47,695 nt of DNA from Solirubrobacteraceae bacterium (GTDB lineage: Bacteria > Actinomycetota > Thermoleophilia > Solirubrobacterales > Solirubrobacteraceae): positions 1-47,695 of the forward strand of contig JADGPP010000018.1 in the NCBI GenBank assembly GCA_017882375.1, given 5' to 3'. Both the position numbers and the translations under genes were made by a program. Within the stretch, counting starts at the first letter, position 1. Every line of letters begins with the position of its first letter. Shown here one piece after another: positions 22,617-31,190 of this stretch. The notes beneath the pieces are model-generated. The model saw only the letters and a program-made list of their open reading frames with translations, ran no database searches and was not told the origin of the DNA.

Positions 22617-24224
22617 ATGTCGCTGGCACCTGCGGGTAGCGCCCCGCGGCAGGCAACGAAGGCCGCAGGCCACGCCCCCGACGGAGTCTTCAGCGACGTC
22701 AGCGCTCAGGCGGCGAGACCGGCCGGATCGATTCGAGGCGCCACGACCGTCGCCAGGGACCTCACAACTAATGGAAGTGGGCGGATCGCGTTGGCCGTGC
22801 TGTCGGCTGGATCGGTGGTAATTACTACCCGCATGCTTGGACCGGCCGGCTACGGGACTCTCGCCCTCGTCGGGATTGTCGCAACGCTCGTGTTTACCGC
22901 GAGCACGGCGTGGACCGGGATAGCTGTCCGGCGCTACGGCCGGGAAGACCTCGAGCTTGGTCGCACCATGAATCGGCTGACGTGGAACCGCGCATTGATC
23001 GGGGCACCGCTGGCAGCGATCTCGGTTGCCGCCGTCCTCACTCTGAAGCTCGTCGGAGCCCTGCCGTCCTCCCTGACGTGGCCGCTGGTCTGGATCGCCA
23101 TTGGATCGGCCCTAGTGGCAATCGTTGTCGATCACTGGGTCTGCATACTGGAGACGAGCGGAAAGATGAAGGTCAGCGCCGTGAGCCAAGTTGCGAGCCA
23201 GGTCCTATACGTTGGGATCCTCGTGGGGTTGTTTGTGGTCGCCCGGCGCGCCAGCCCTCAGACGGTCCTGATGCTCGCGCTCGGCTGTTCGGTTCTGCTT
23301 TCTATAGGCGTGGCTCCCGTGCTGTGGAGGGTCGGTGTGGTGCCTGTGTCGATCGACCGGACCCTATTGCGCCGGATGTTGCGTCTGTCCACTCCCATGA
23401 TTGCTTTCACGATCAGTCAATACGTGTTGGGCTCCGTTGACATCGTCGTCCTTCGTATGTTTCGCAGTCAAGCGGAAGTAGGTGTCTACGCGGTCGCCTA
23501 TCAGGCGTACACAGTGCTGTCGCGTATCGCGGTAAGCGCCACCGCGGTGTTCGTTCCTCTGTTCGTATCGCTTGAGATGGCAGGCCGGCGCAATCTTATC
23601 GAGCGGCACCTGAGACGCGGCGTGCCGCAAGGAACGTTCTTGCTTGCAGCGATAGGCGGCATTGTAATCCCGCTGCTCCCACTGATCGTGCCCGTCATGT
23701 TCGGCCATCGCTTTGAGGCCGCGGCGGCTCCCTTGTCGATCCTTGCTCTCGGCCTGCTTTGTCTGTTTGCAGGGTACCTCGTCTCTCCAATCCTCACGCT
23801 CCACGAGGATACTCGCGCAATAGCAGCGATCACTGCGTTGGCGGCTGTAATTAACGTGGCCGGCGATACGCTCATGATCGGCGTGCTCCACATGGGGATC
23901 GTCGCCCCGGCAATCGCAACATCGGGAGCTTTGGCTTTCGTATTCGCTGTGTTCTACGTGAGGGCTCAGCGGGCGCTTGACCAGGACGTTCGGTTCGATG
24001 CCTGGGTGGTCGCGCCGATCATCTCGGGACTCGTGCCCACCCTCGCGTGGGGCGGCGTTCTGGGTGCAGTAACCGGCATCGTTGCTGCTGCGGTGGCGTC
24101 AGTCGGGATCATAATGTGGCGATCACCGTTCAGTCGCGAGGACGCTGACCTCATCGCCAAGCTAGATCTGCCTGAGCTCGTCAAGCGCGTAGTTGTCAAG
24201 GTAGTTATCATGGGTTCCCGGTGA
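22617..24224 (+). CDS. Wzx-type oligosaccharide flippase
   Basis: A 535-residue polysaccharide transporter of the MOP superfamily with about 12-14 hydrophobic segments beginning near residue 55 (GSGRIALAVLSAGSVVITTR, MLGPAGYGTLALVGIVATLV). The charged first ~50 residues are cytoplasmic. It would move lipid-linked repeat units across the cytoplasmic membrane. ATG 22617 starts 2 bp after the sulfotransferase stop; the frame is open to 22554 but would overlap that gene. The position after wecB, acetyltransferase and sulfotransferase implies that the repeat unit may already be sulfated or acetylated when flipped. The gene converges on the second sulfotransferase, 10 bp away. Confidence 0.9.
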   Translation: MSLAPAGSAPRQATKAAGHAPDGVFSDVSAQAARPAGSIRGATTVARDLTTNGSGRIALAVLSAGSVVITTRMLGPAGYGTLALVGIVATLVFTASTAWTGIAVRRYGREDLELGRTMNRLTWNRALIGAPLAAISVAAVLTLKLVGALPSSLTWPLVWIAIGSALVAIVVDHWVCILETSGKMKVSAVSQVASQVLYVGILVGLFVVARRASPQTVLMLALGCSVLLSIGVAPVLWRVGVVPVSIDRTLLRRMLRLSTPMIAFTISQYVLGSVDIVVLRMFRSQAEVGVYAVAYQAYTVLSRIAVSATAVFVPLFVSLEMAGRRNLIERHLRRGVPQGTFLLAAIGGIVIPLLPLIVPVMFGHRFEAAAAPLSILALGLLCLFAGYLVSPILTLHEDTRAIAAITALAAVINVAGDTLMIGVLHMGIVAPAIATSGALAFVFAVFYVRAQRALDQDVRFDAWVVAPIISGLVPTLAWGGVLGAVTGIVAAAVASVGIIMWRSPFSREDADLIAKLDLPELVKRVVVKVVIMGSR

Positions 24225-24234
24225 GAACCGAGAG

Positions 24235-25101
24235 CTACGCGTGAAGATGTGTGAAGAACCGAGTTCCTCGAAGCTTCGCTTCTACCTCGTCGTAGTTGTC
24301 GATACCAGCTCGATGTGATTGGGGTGCGAGCCTCAACATCACGGCGGAAAGAGATTGGACAGAGTCGACTCCAATGCCCAGAAACCGGAGCGCATCGACC
24401 AGGCCGGCGTCATCCTCGAGGAGGGACTCGTACGTAACCTCATACGCGGTGACAGTGATCGCTCGGAGAAGGAGCTTCATGATGCGTCTCTCCTCCTCTA
24501 GCCGCGTCAAGTCGCGTAGGAGATGCACGGTATCGACGTGGATGCGAACAGTCTCTTGCTGCTCTGGCGTGCGCGCATGGACAAAGCGTCGCGCCTTCAT
24601 CGCTTCGCGAGACAGTACAATGTCGAGGAGATTCGTGCGGAGAAGGTGCAGCACGCGGACCTGCCGAGCGCGGAGGTAGACAAGGATCTCCGGATGGCGA
24701 ATCACCTGTGGGTACATTAGCTTGAAACCAATCGCACGAAAATTGAGTCGCGGCTCGTAGAGATAGTCGAGGTAGCGGAAGAGATCTAGATGCCAGCGGA
24801 GACGAGAGCCATCAGCGTTGCGTTCCTTGAGGTAGGTCGTGAAGAAGGGGCGATCAGCCGCACCGGGCGGCCAGTTCGACCATCCCTCCACCCCGCGCAG
24901 CAGTACCTCCCCATAGCCACCGACTTCCGGGTGCTTGGCGAGGCGTTCCATTACCCAGCTCGTACCGCTGCGCTGAGTGGAAAGCAAAACGAACCGGGTC
25001 AGGGGCTCGCCGCGGTGAAGAGGCGTAGCTATGTGCGGGACGGGATGAGGAGGCTTAGGGATGGACACTGCCGCTTCTACGTCACGAACGGCCGGGCGCA
25101 T
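24235..25101 (-). CDS. Sulfotransferase (Stf0/NodH-like)
   Basis: A 288-residue sulfotransferase distinct from the one at 21625. The 5'-phosphosulfate loop reads FVLLSTQRSGTSWVMERLAKH near residue 35, and the 3'-phosphate block LLRTNLLDIVLSREAM near residue 155. These match the Stf0/NodH type used on sugar acceptors. ATG 25101 is chosen; an in-frame GTG at 25125 would add eight residues. Either start overlaps the end of the upstream amidotransferase gene on the same strand (20 or 44 bp), indicating an operon of glycosyltransferase, amidotransferase and sulfotransferase. Acceptor unknown. A second sulfotransferase in one polysaccharide locus suggests sulfation at two positions or sugars. Confidence 0.85.
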   Translation of the reverse strand: MRPAVRDVEAAVSIPKPPHPVPHIATPLHRGEPLTRFVLLSTQRSGTSWVMERLAKHPEVGGYGEVLLRGVEGWSNWPPGAADRPFFTTYLKERNADGSRLRWHLDLFRYLDYLYEPRLNFRAIGFKLMYPQVIRHPEILVYLRARQVRVLHLLRTNLLDIVLSREAMKARRFVHARTPEQQETVRIHVDTVHLLRDLTRLEEERRIMKLLLRAITVTAYEVTYESLLEDDAGLVDALRFLGIGVDSVQSLSAVMLRLAPQSHRAGIDNYDEVEAKLRGTRFFTHLHA

Positions 25102-27016
25102 CCGCGACACCCGTCGTTGACGCACGATCGGTGATCGGCGACTCCACGACCTCTCGGTGCCAAAGCTCCAGTTGCAGGAGCACCCACAACCGCAGTGAAT
25201 GGTCGGCCAACCCGGCCTGATGTTGCTCGATCATCTGCGCGATCGCCGCCGGCTTGATGTATGCGTGAACGCGCGTGTCTGATCCCATGAGGACTTCGCC
25301 TGGAAGCTCGCGGAGGTCTTCGCGGAACCAGCGGGTCAGCGGAACACCGAATCCCATCTTCGGCCGGTCGAGCACCTCATCCGGCAGGATGCCCCGCAGA
25401 GCGGACTTAAGCAGCACCTTTCCGGCCATCCCGCGAAGCTTAAGGCTCGTCGGCAGCCCGGCGGCGAACTCCATTAGGTGATGATCCAAGAACGGCGAGC
25501 GCCCCTCTACGGAGTAGGCCATGGTCGCGATGTCCATCTTCACGAGGAGGTCTCCCGGCAGGTAGGTGTTGATGTCAGTGTCGAGCATGCGATCTACGCG
25601 GGATCGTGCGCTGGACCCGTACCACACCTCACGAATCACGTCCTCTGGATGCCAGTCGTCTATGGATGCGAGCAGCTCAGGCTGGAGCATGTCTGCATGG
25701 ATAGACGATGGAAATGCCGACATCCAATACGCGTAACGCTCGTATGGCTCCCTGGCCAGCACTCGAGCGAGACGCTGAATTCGTGCGCGCCAGCTATTGC
25801 TACGAGGCCCGTCGCCAAGCGGCGCTAGCACCGCTGGTGCCAGGCGTCGCAGCGACCGTGGGAGCCAGTTGAAGCGGTCAGCCAAGTCATTGCTGATGTA
25901 GCGTCCGTAACCGGCGAAGCTCTCATCCCCGCCATCGCCGTTAAGCGCTACCGTCACATGTTGTGAACTCAATTTGGCGAGGTAGAAGCTTGGAATCGCT
26001 GATGGATCGGCGAATGGCTCGCCGTAATGGCGCGCAAGCGTTGGCATGATCTCAAGAGCGTGAGGCTCGACGACAAACTCGTGATGATCCGTCGAGAAGC
26101 GCTCGGCGATCATTCGTGCATAGCGAAGCTCATCGAATTCGGCATCGGGAAAGCCGATCGAAAATGTCTTGACAGGCTCGGACGTCTGCTCGGACATAGC
26201 CGCGACGATTGCGCTCGAGTCAATCCCTCCCGAAAGAAACGCTCCAAGCGGAACCTCACTGATCAGGCGAACACGAGTCGCCTCCCAGATTAATTCGCGC
26301 AGTCGCTCTCTCAGGTCCTTCTGTGCAGGCTGTCGCTCTGGCTTTCTATAGTCGAGTGTCCAGTAGCGGCACGCACTGACTTCGTCTACGCTTACCGCTA
26401 GCGTTGACGCGGGCGGCAGCTTCTCGATGCCGACAAATGCGCTCATGGGATTAGGCACATATTGATAGGCGAGGTAGCTGACGATCGCTCGCGTGTTGGG
26501 CGTGCGATCGATCTCCGGGTCCTGCAGAAGCGCCATCATCTCGGAGGCAAACCACACCTTGCTGCCACGCCGCATAAGAAAGAGAGGCTTCTTACCGACA
26601 CGGTCTCGGCCTAGCAGCAATCGCTGCTGTCGGACGTCCCAGATCGCGAATGCGAACATGCCGCGGAGCTGGTTGACAAAACGGTCACCGTAGTCCTCGT
26701 ACAGGTGGACGAGTACCTCCGTGTCACAGTGGGTTGTAAACGCGTGGCCCCCAGCGAGAAGTTGGGCACGCAGCTCTTGAAAATTGTAGATCTCACCGTT
26801 CATGACGACTGCGGCCGAGCGATCCTCATTGAAGATGGGCTGATCTCCACCAGCGACATCGATGATGGCAAGGCGCTGCATGCCAAGGCCCGCGTGTCCA
26901 TCACACCAGACACCTCGCGAGTCCGGTCCCCGATACTCCATGGCAGCGCACATGCGATGAAGGAGCGCTGGGTCGACATCACCCGCAAAGTCGATCTTGC
27001 CGACTATTCCGCACAT
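25082..27016 (-). CDS. asnB: Asparagine-synthetase-type amidotransferase (AsnB family)
   Basis: A 644-residue glutamine-dependent amidotransferase. Cys2 of MCGIVG is the glutaminase nucleophile; YRGPDSRGVW, GEIYNFQEL and HCDTEVLVHLYEDYG complete the class-II glutaminase domain (residues 1-~200). The synthetase domain has the ATP pyrophosphatase loop FLSGGIDSSAIVAAM near residue 260. It could make asparagine. In polysaccharide loci, however, similar enzymes (for example WbpS of Pseudomonas) are thought to amidate uronic-acid sugars, and here it lies in an operon with a glycosyltransferase and a sulfotransferase. It overlaps both neighbours (13 bp with the glycosyltransferase gene). A second paralogue is at 39896. 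Confidence 0.9.
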   Translation of the reverse strand: MCGIVGKIDFAGDVDPALLHRMCAAMEYRGPDSRGVWCDGHAGLGMQRLAIIDVAGGDQPIFNEDRSAAVVMNGEIYNFQELRAQLLAGGHAFTTHCDTEVLVHLYEDYGDRFVNQLRGMFAFAIWDVRQQRLLLGRDRVGKKPLFLMRRGSKVWFASEMMALLQDPEIDRTPNTRAIVSYLAYQYVPNPMSAFVGIEKLPPASTLAVSVDEVSACRYWTLDYRKPERQPAQKDLRERLRELIWEATRVRLISEVPLGAFLSGGIDSSAIVAAMSEQTSEPVKTFSIGFPDAEFDELRYARMIAERFSTDHHEFVVEPHALEIMPTLARHYGEPFADPSAIPSFYLAKLSSQHVTVALNGDGGDESFAGYGRYISNDLADRFNWLPRSLRRLAPAVLAPLGDGPRSNSWRARIQRLARVLAREPYERYAYWMSAFPSSIHADMLQPELLASIDDWHPEDVIREVWYGSSARSRVDRMLDTDINTYLPGDLLVKMDIATMAYSVEGRSPFLDHHLMEFAAGLPTSLKLRGMAGKVLLKSALRGILPDEVLDRPKMGFGVPLTRWFREDLRELPGEVLMGSDTRVHAYIKPAAIAQMIEQHQAGLADHSLRLWVLLQLELWHREVVESPITDRASTTGVADAPGRS

Positions 27017-28191
27017 GTGAGTTCAACCCCCTCACCCAATGACGGTCTATCGTCGCCGACCGCACGATCTGACAGGATGTCAAGCCATCGGACAGCTATC
27101 ATGTCCGGGGCGTGATGTGCTGCTATGTACGAGCGGCACCGCTCTGAGAGATCTCGCCTGTCGTTGCGGGTCTGCCATTGCTCGCGCGCGAGCGCCACGA
27201 AAGCCCGGTGTGACCCACCAGCAAAGCTGCCTAACCCGTATCTGCCTATGACTCCGCCCGGATCATGGTTTAGGGCAAGCGCCGGCACGCCTCTGCTCCA
27301 CGCCTCAAGCAAGACGTTTGGCATACCCTCAAAGTCAGCCGTGTTAACCGACGCGACCGCGCGCGACATGAGTGCCTCAATCTCCGAGTGTGACCGAGGA
27401 GGTAGCAACTCAACGTTGGAAAGCTCCTCGGCCCCCGCAATCACCGCATCGACCAGCCGCTTATCATGCTCGTCGCTCGGCGTAGGTACGCCGATCATCC
27501 AGAAGCGTGCTTCTGGTAGAGCGCGGGCGAGAGCGAGATACTCGAGCGGGCGCTTGTAAGAGACCAGACGCCCAACCCAGATGAAGGCCTCTGGCATTCC
27601 ACGCTGTGGCTCGGCGGTCGCTGAAATGCTCTTGATCAGTGTGGGGTGACGACCAAACTTCGCCTTGCACAGCTCGATTTGCTCCTCTGTCTGGACAACG
27701 ATGCAGTTGGCCAGACGGACGCCCAGACTGTAGATGAGTAGATCGCGGTGGCGGGGCATCAACTTGCAGTAGTCAAAGTCGACGACATTCGCGCTCGAGA
27801 ACACCAAGCGCCGGCCAGCCATCCGTGCGTACACGGCAATCAAGCCGAGATCGATGCCGGCACCACGCTTAACCACCGTCCTGGAGGGCGCACGCCAGAG
27901 CGCCCTCCATATCTGGAAGGTCTCGAGGAACTTACCGATAAGCCGACTTCTCTTGCGATAATGCGGACGCGTGACGATGCTCACGCCATCGACGATCTTT
28001 GGTAGCTCATCAGCCCTGCCGTATACGATGATCGCGACAGACAAGCCGTGCCGGACTAGGACCTTGGCAAGCGCCAGTACCTGCGTCTCCGCTCCGCCCG
28101 GTGGCAGCGATGCCGTCGTGGACAGGATCGAACCTACCCACGGAGTGTAAAACACTACGTCGTGGCGTCGTGCTGTGCGCTCGCGCCTCAT
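27004..28191 (-). CDS. Family 4 glycosyltransferase
   Basis: A 395-residue GT-B fold enzyme. The N-terminal acceptor domain has the loop SLPPGGAETQVLALAKVLVR; the C-terminal nucleotide-sugar domain has FIWVGRLVSYKRPLEYLALA and the family EX7E element as EGMPNVLLE, followed by GVPALALN. It would transfer a sugar with retention at the cytoplasmic face of the membrane. It is the first gene of the minus-strand operon continuing into the amidotransferase and the sulfotransferase, overlapping the former by 13 bp. Donor and acceptor are unknown. The same pairing of a GT4 enzyme with an AsnB-type protein recurs at 39.9-42.8 kb. Confidence 0.9.
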   Translation of the reverse strand: MRRERTARRHDVVFYTPWVGSILSTTASLPPGGAETQVLALAKVLVRHGLSVAIIVYGRADELPKIVDGVSIVTRPHYRKRSRLIGKFLETFQIWRALWRAPSRTVVKRGAGIDLGLIAVYARMAGRRLVFSSANVVDFDYCKLMPRHRDLLIYSLGVRLANCIVVQTEEQIELCKAKFGRHPTLIKSISATAEPQRGMPEAFIWVGRLVSYKRPLEYLALARALPEARFWMIGVPTPSDEHDKRLVDAVIAGAEELSNVELLPPRSHSEIEALMSRAVASVNTADFEGMPNVLLEAWSRGVPALALNHDPGGVIGRYGLGSFAGGSHRAFVALAREQWQTRNDRRDLSERCRSYIAAHHAPDMIAVRWLDILSDRAVGDDRPSLGEGVELTCAE

Positions 28192-28557
28192 CAGCTTGCC
28201 GTCATCCGCTGTTGGTAAATTGCTAGTTCTCAGATCGGCTTAGTCGAGAAAGCGGTTTGCTGTCCGGCGAAGAAGTGAGAGCACTCAAGTGGGACAGGCC
28301 GGCGACCAATCGGTACACCGGACGTCGGTAGTTTAGCGCAAGCCTCATGCAAGTCGCGATAGCGATGCACTTGCCATGATCCCCTGTACGGCCGGACGCA
28401 AGCCTCGGTTAGCCACTGGCGTGGAATGCAGGCACTCGTGTTCACCCCGCGCCCGGTTCCGACCGGACACTCGATTAGACGCAGGAGGTCAGCATGTCGA
28501 GAGTCAGGGAGGCCCGGCATGGTTGGAGCACTGGAGGTGGATGTGCAGCACATTGGG
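28192..28557. other. Non-coding stretch left of the integrase remnant
   Basis: No gene is supported. A consensus-like AGGAGG at 28481-28486 precedes ATG 28494, but the frame (MSRVREARHGWSTGG and on) ends after about 40 codons, runs antisense to the integrase remnant and matches nothing I recognise. The region probably includes mobile-element debris. Confidence 0.45.
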
Positions 28558-28790
28558 GAGGGATCACGGCGAGCCGCGCGTTGCGGATGCGGATGCTGTT
28601 GTGGCGTTCGTGCTCGAGGTAATCGAGGAATGCGCCGATCAGCGGAGCGTCGAGGTCCTCGGGATCGACCTGGCAGGGCTGTTTGCCGGTTCGCCGTGCG
28701 GCGAAGGCAAGCAGCAGCCTGAGCGTGTCACGGTAGGCGTCGAAAGCCCCTTGGCGGGGAAGCGAAAGAACCGCGTTTCGCCGGCCGTTG
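28558..28790 (-). pseudogene. Truncated tyrosine recombinase/integrase (N-terminal domain)
   Basis: On the minus strand an open stretch encodes FDAYRDTLRLLLAFAARRTG, KQPCQVDPEDLDAPLIGAFL, then DYLEHERHNSIRIRNARLAVI. This is the SAM-like N-terminal core-binding domain of the Xer/phage-integrase family as found in IS91-associated integrases. The usual continuation (a segment like HSLFRYAAL and the catalytic R-H-R-Y domain) is missing; after ARLAVI the frame runs into unrelated sequence. The expected N-terminal block before AYRDT is degraded. The product cannot be an active recombinase. It lies between the glycosyltransferase start and the acyltransferase start and marks a past insertion or recombination. 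Confidence 0.75.
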
Positions 28791-28913
28791 ATGGGTTATG
28801 TGGCCCATGCGCCCGCTTATAGGATTCTCGATTTGAGCCTGCCAGGCGTCCTCGGGCGCCGCCTCGGAGGTCGACGCCCTTCCTCCCGCCTATCGAGCGG
28901 TCCCTCCCCTAAA

Positions 28914-31169
28914 ATGCGCCGAGCGTCGAGTGAAGGGGGGGGGACGCAGAGCGGCAAGTATCTCGCGACGCGTCGTCGCCGAGACATCCAGGGTTTGCGC
29001 GCAGTCGCCGTGCTCTTGGTCGCCCTCAACCATGCGGGCGTTGGTTTTCTGAAGGGCGGCTATGTCGGTGTAGATGTGTTCTTCGTTCTCTCCGGCTACC
29101 TGATCACCGGATTGCTTGTGTCGGCAGCCGACAAGGCACGTGGTCGCAGGGACTTCTCCCGTAAGTACTTTTCCGAGTTCTATGCGCGCCGAGCGCGTCG
29201 CATCCTCCCCGCCGCGACACTCACGCTGGTCGTCACCGACCTCGCGGCGTCCGGCCTGCTCAACGTGGAGCGGGCGCATCAAGTTCTGGTGGACAGCATC
29301 TATTCCACCTTCTTTGTGGCCAATTTCCACTTCGCGAGCATCGGCACGAACTACTTTGACATCGGGCAACCGCCATCGCCGCTCCAGCACTTCTGGTCGC
29401 TGTCAGTCGAGGAGCAGTTCTATCTCGTCTGGCCTCTGCTGCTGGTGATCGCCCTTCTAGGCATAACCCTTCGCGGGCACCATGATGACCAACGGAACAG
29501 ACCGTTATCCCGGGGAGCATTCCGCGCTTTGGGGGGCATCGCGGTGGTTATCACAGTGGCGTCTTTGGTGTATGCCGTCTACGACACGCATCACAGCTCG
29601 ACGGCCGCGTACTTCTCGTCACCTGCACGCGCGTGGGAGTTGGGCTTGGGCGCAATTCTTTCGCTCAACGTGCGCCGGTTCGCGCGCCTACCATCAGCGC
29701 TGCTAATGCCTATTGGCTGGTTGGGGGTTGCCGCCATCCTCGTCGCGAGCACCTTGTACTCCGCCTCCACTTTGTTCCCGGGACTACCCGCCCTCTTGCC
29801 GGCTATCGGTGCCGCAGCCGTTATTGCGGCTGGACTCAACGTCGATCAGTCTCCCAGCGCGCCGTCGCGGATCTTGTCCCTGCGGCCCTTTCGCTACGTC
29901 GGCGATCGCTCGTACACCTTTTACCTCTGGCACTGGCCGGTGCTTGTCTTGGTCGCGGAGCATGTCGGCCATAGCCTTTCGCTCACCACGAACCTCCTTC
30001 TTCTCGCTGGCGCATTTGTGCTCTCGATCGTCACTTACGCGCTCTTTGAGAACCCGATTCGTCAAACGGCCAAGGTGCCAGGTCCGGTTGCACTCGCATT
30101 TTGGCCGACGGCGATAATCACCGTACTTCTCGTCAGCTCGATCCATTGGAGCGATTACCAAGACGCGTTGAATTTCGCCTACGTGCCCGCTCACCGCCCG
30201 GAAATCCTAAAGGAATCGGAGGCCTCCTTTGTTGCGTCCACAGAACCCGCTCACCCTGGCTGGCGTCCATCGAGCCCGCCGGCTCTCGTGGAAGCTGTCG
30301 CTGCGGTACGCAGTTCGCGCAGGCTTCCGTCACCCCTGATACCGTCGGCTCTCGAACTCCCAAGCTCTGAGTACACACCCCCCGGAGGGTGCCTTGGCGA
30401 GCTCGTGGGGACACACAGTTCGATATGTAGCCTCGGAGACACCTCCAGCAGGAAGTCCCTCGTGGTGTTCGGGGACTCACACGCTAACATGTGGATGCCG
30501 GCGATCCTAAGCTTCGCGCAGCGTGAAAAATACGATGTGCGAGCGATTATGAAAAGTGGCTGTACAGCGAACCAGTGGGGTGGAAAAACCGAATGCGGCA
30601 CTTGGTACAAGTGGGGAGTTTCGCAGGCGCGCGGCCTGCATCCGTCGCTCCTAATCGTTACGGCCAGCTATAACGCAGTGGACTCGGAGGGCGTCGAATC
30701 CGAGGAACCAACCGTGATCGAAAATCTCTCCAAATTTGGTGCGGCCGTTCGATCGTCAGCCCACCGGATCGTTGTTATCGGTGATCCGCCCAAGCAGGGT
30801 CAGGAACCGACCGACTGTCTCCTTTCGTCACAGGCCACGATGAAGCGCTGTAGCGAGTCGGAAGGATCTGGGCAAGCCAGAATCACTGCGGGCGTCGAAT
30901 CGGCAACGAAGGCTTTTGGTGTGTTTCTCGACACCACACCGTGGTTGTGCTACCAGGGCGTATGCCCGATGGTCGTCGGCCATACGGTCGTTAAGCTCAA
31001 CCAGGGTCACATTACGGCGAGGTACGCCGAAGAGCTGGAGCCATTGTTCACTTCGGCGCTGAGGCGACTGCTGGCCCTTGGGGGGGCAGCTAGGCCGCGC
31101 CGCGCCGTAACCGTCTCGCATGCGCTGCGTAGCGGGGCATCCGTATCCGGCCACACGCACTTTCGGTAG
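28914..31169 (+). CDS. AT3-SGNH O-acyltransferase (OafA/YrhL type)
   Basis: A 751-residue membrane acyltransferase. The N-terminal AT3 domain begins DIQGLRAVAVLLVALNHAGV with YVGVDVFFVLSGYLIT and has about 10-11 membrane segments; ARRARRILPAATLTLVV and SVEEQFYLVWPLLLV are classic AT3 blocks. The C-terminal ~300 residues form an SGNH-type extracytoplasmic domain with LVVFGDSHANMW (block I) and a late LNQGHITA in the place of the catalytic Asp-His block. It would move acyl groups (usually acetyl) onto the polymer outside the membrane. ATG 28914 is chosen, though no good ribosome site precedes it and the frame opens at 28788 inside the integrase remnant; the remnant may have displaced the natural start. 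Confidence 0.9.
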   Translation: MRRASSEGGGTQSGKYLATRRRRDIQGLRAVAVLLVALNHAGVGFLKGGYVGVDVFFVLSGYLITGLLVSAADKARGRRDFSRKYFSEFYARRARRILPAATLTLVVTDLAASGLLNVERAHQVLVDSIYSTFFVANFHFASIGTNYFDIGQPPSPLQHFWSLSVEEQFYLVWPLLLVIALLGITLRGHHDDQRNRPLSRGAFRALGGIAVVITVASLVYAVYDTHHSSTAAYFSSPARAWELGLGAILSLNVRRFARLPSALLMPIGWLGVAAILVASTLYSASTLFPGLPALLPAIGAAAVIAAGLNVDQSPSAPSRILSLRPFRYVGDRSYTFYLWHWPVLVLVAEHVGHSLSLTTNLLLLAGAFVLSIVTYALFENPIRQTAKVPGPVALAFWPTAIITVLLVSSIHWSDYQDALNFAYVPAHRPEILKESEASFVASTEPAHPGWRPSSPPALVEAVAAVRSSRRLPSPLIPSALELPSSEYTPPGGCLGELVGTHSSICSLGDTSSRKSLVVFGDSHANMWMPAILSFAQREKYDVRAIMKSGCTANQWGGKTECGTWYKWGVSQARGLHPSLLIVTASYNAVDSEGVESEEPTVIENLSKFGAAVRSSAHRIVVIGDPPKQGQEPTDCLLSSQATMKRCSESEGSGQARITAGVESATKAFGVFLDTTPWLCYQGVCPMVVGHTVVKLNQGHITARYAEELEPLFTSALRRLLALGGAARPRRAVTVSHALRSGASVSGHTHFR

Positions 31170-31190
31170 AAGGGATGCGGTGACTAGCAC

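Noticed and set aside
28376-28822. A 148-codon plus-strand frame
   Set aside because: It is the antisense shadow of the integrase remnant, whose minus-strand frame matches a known domain.
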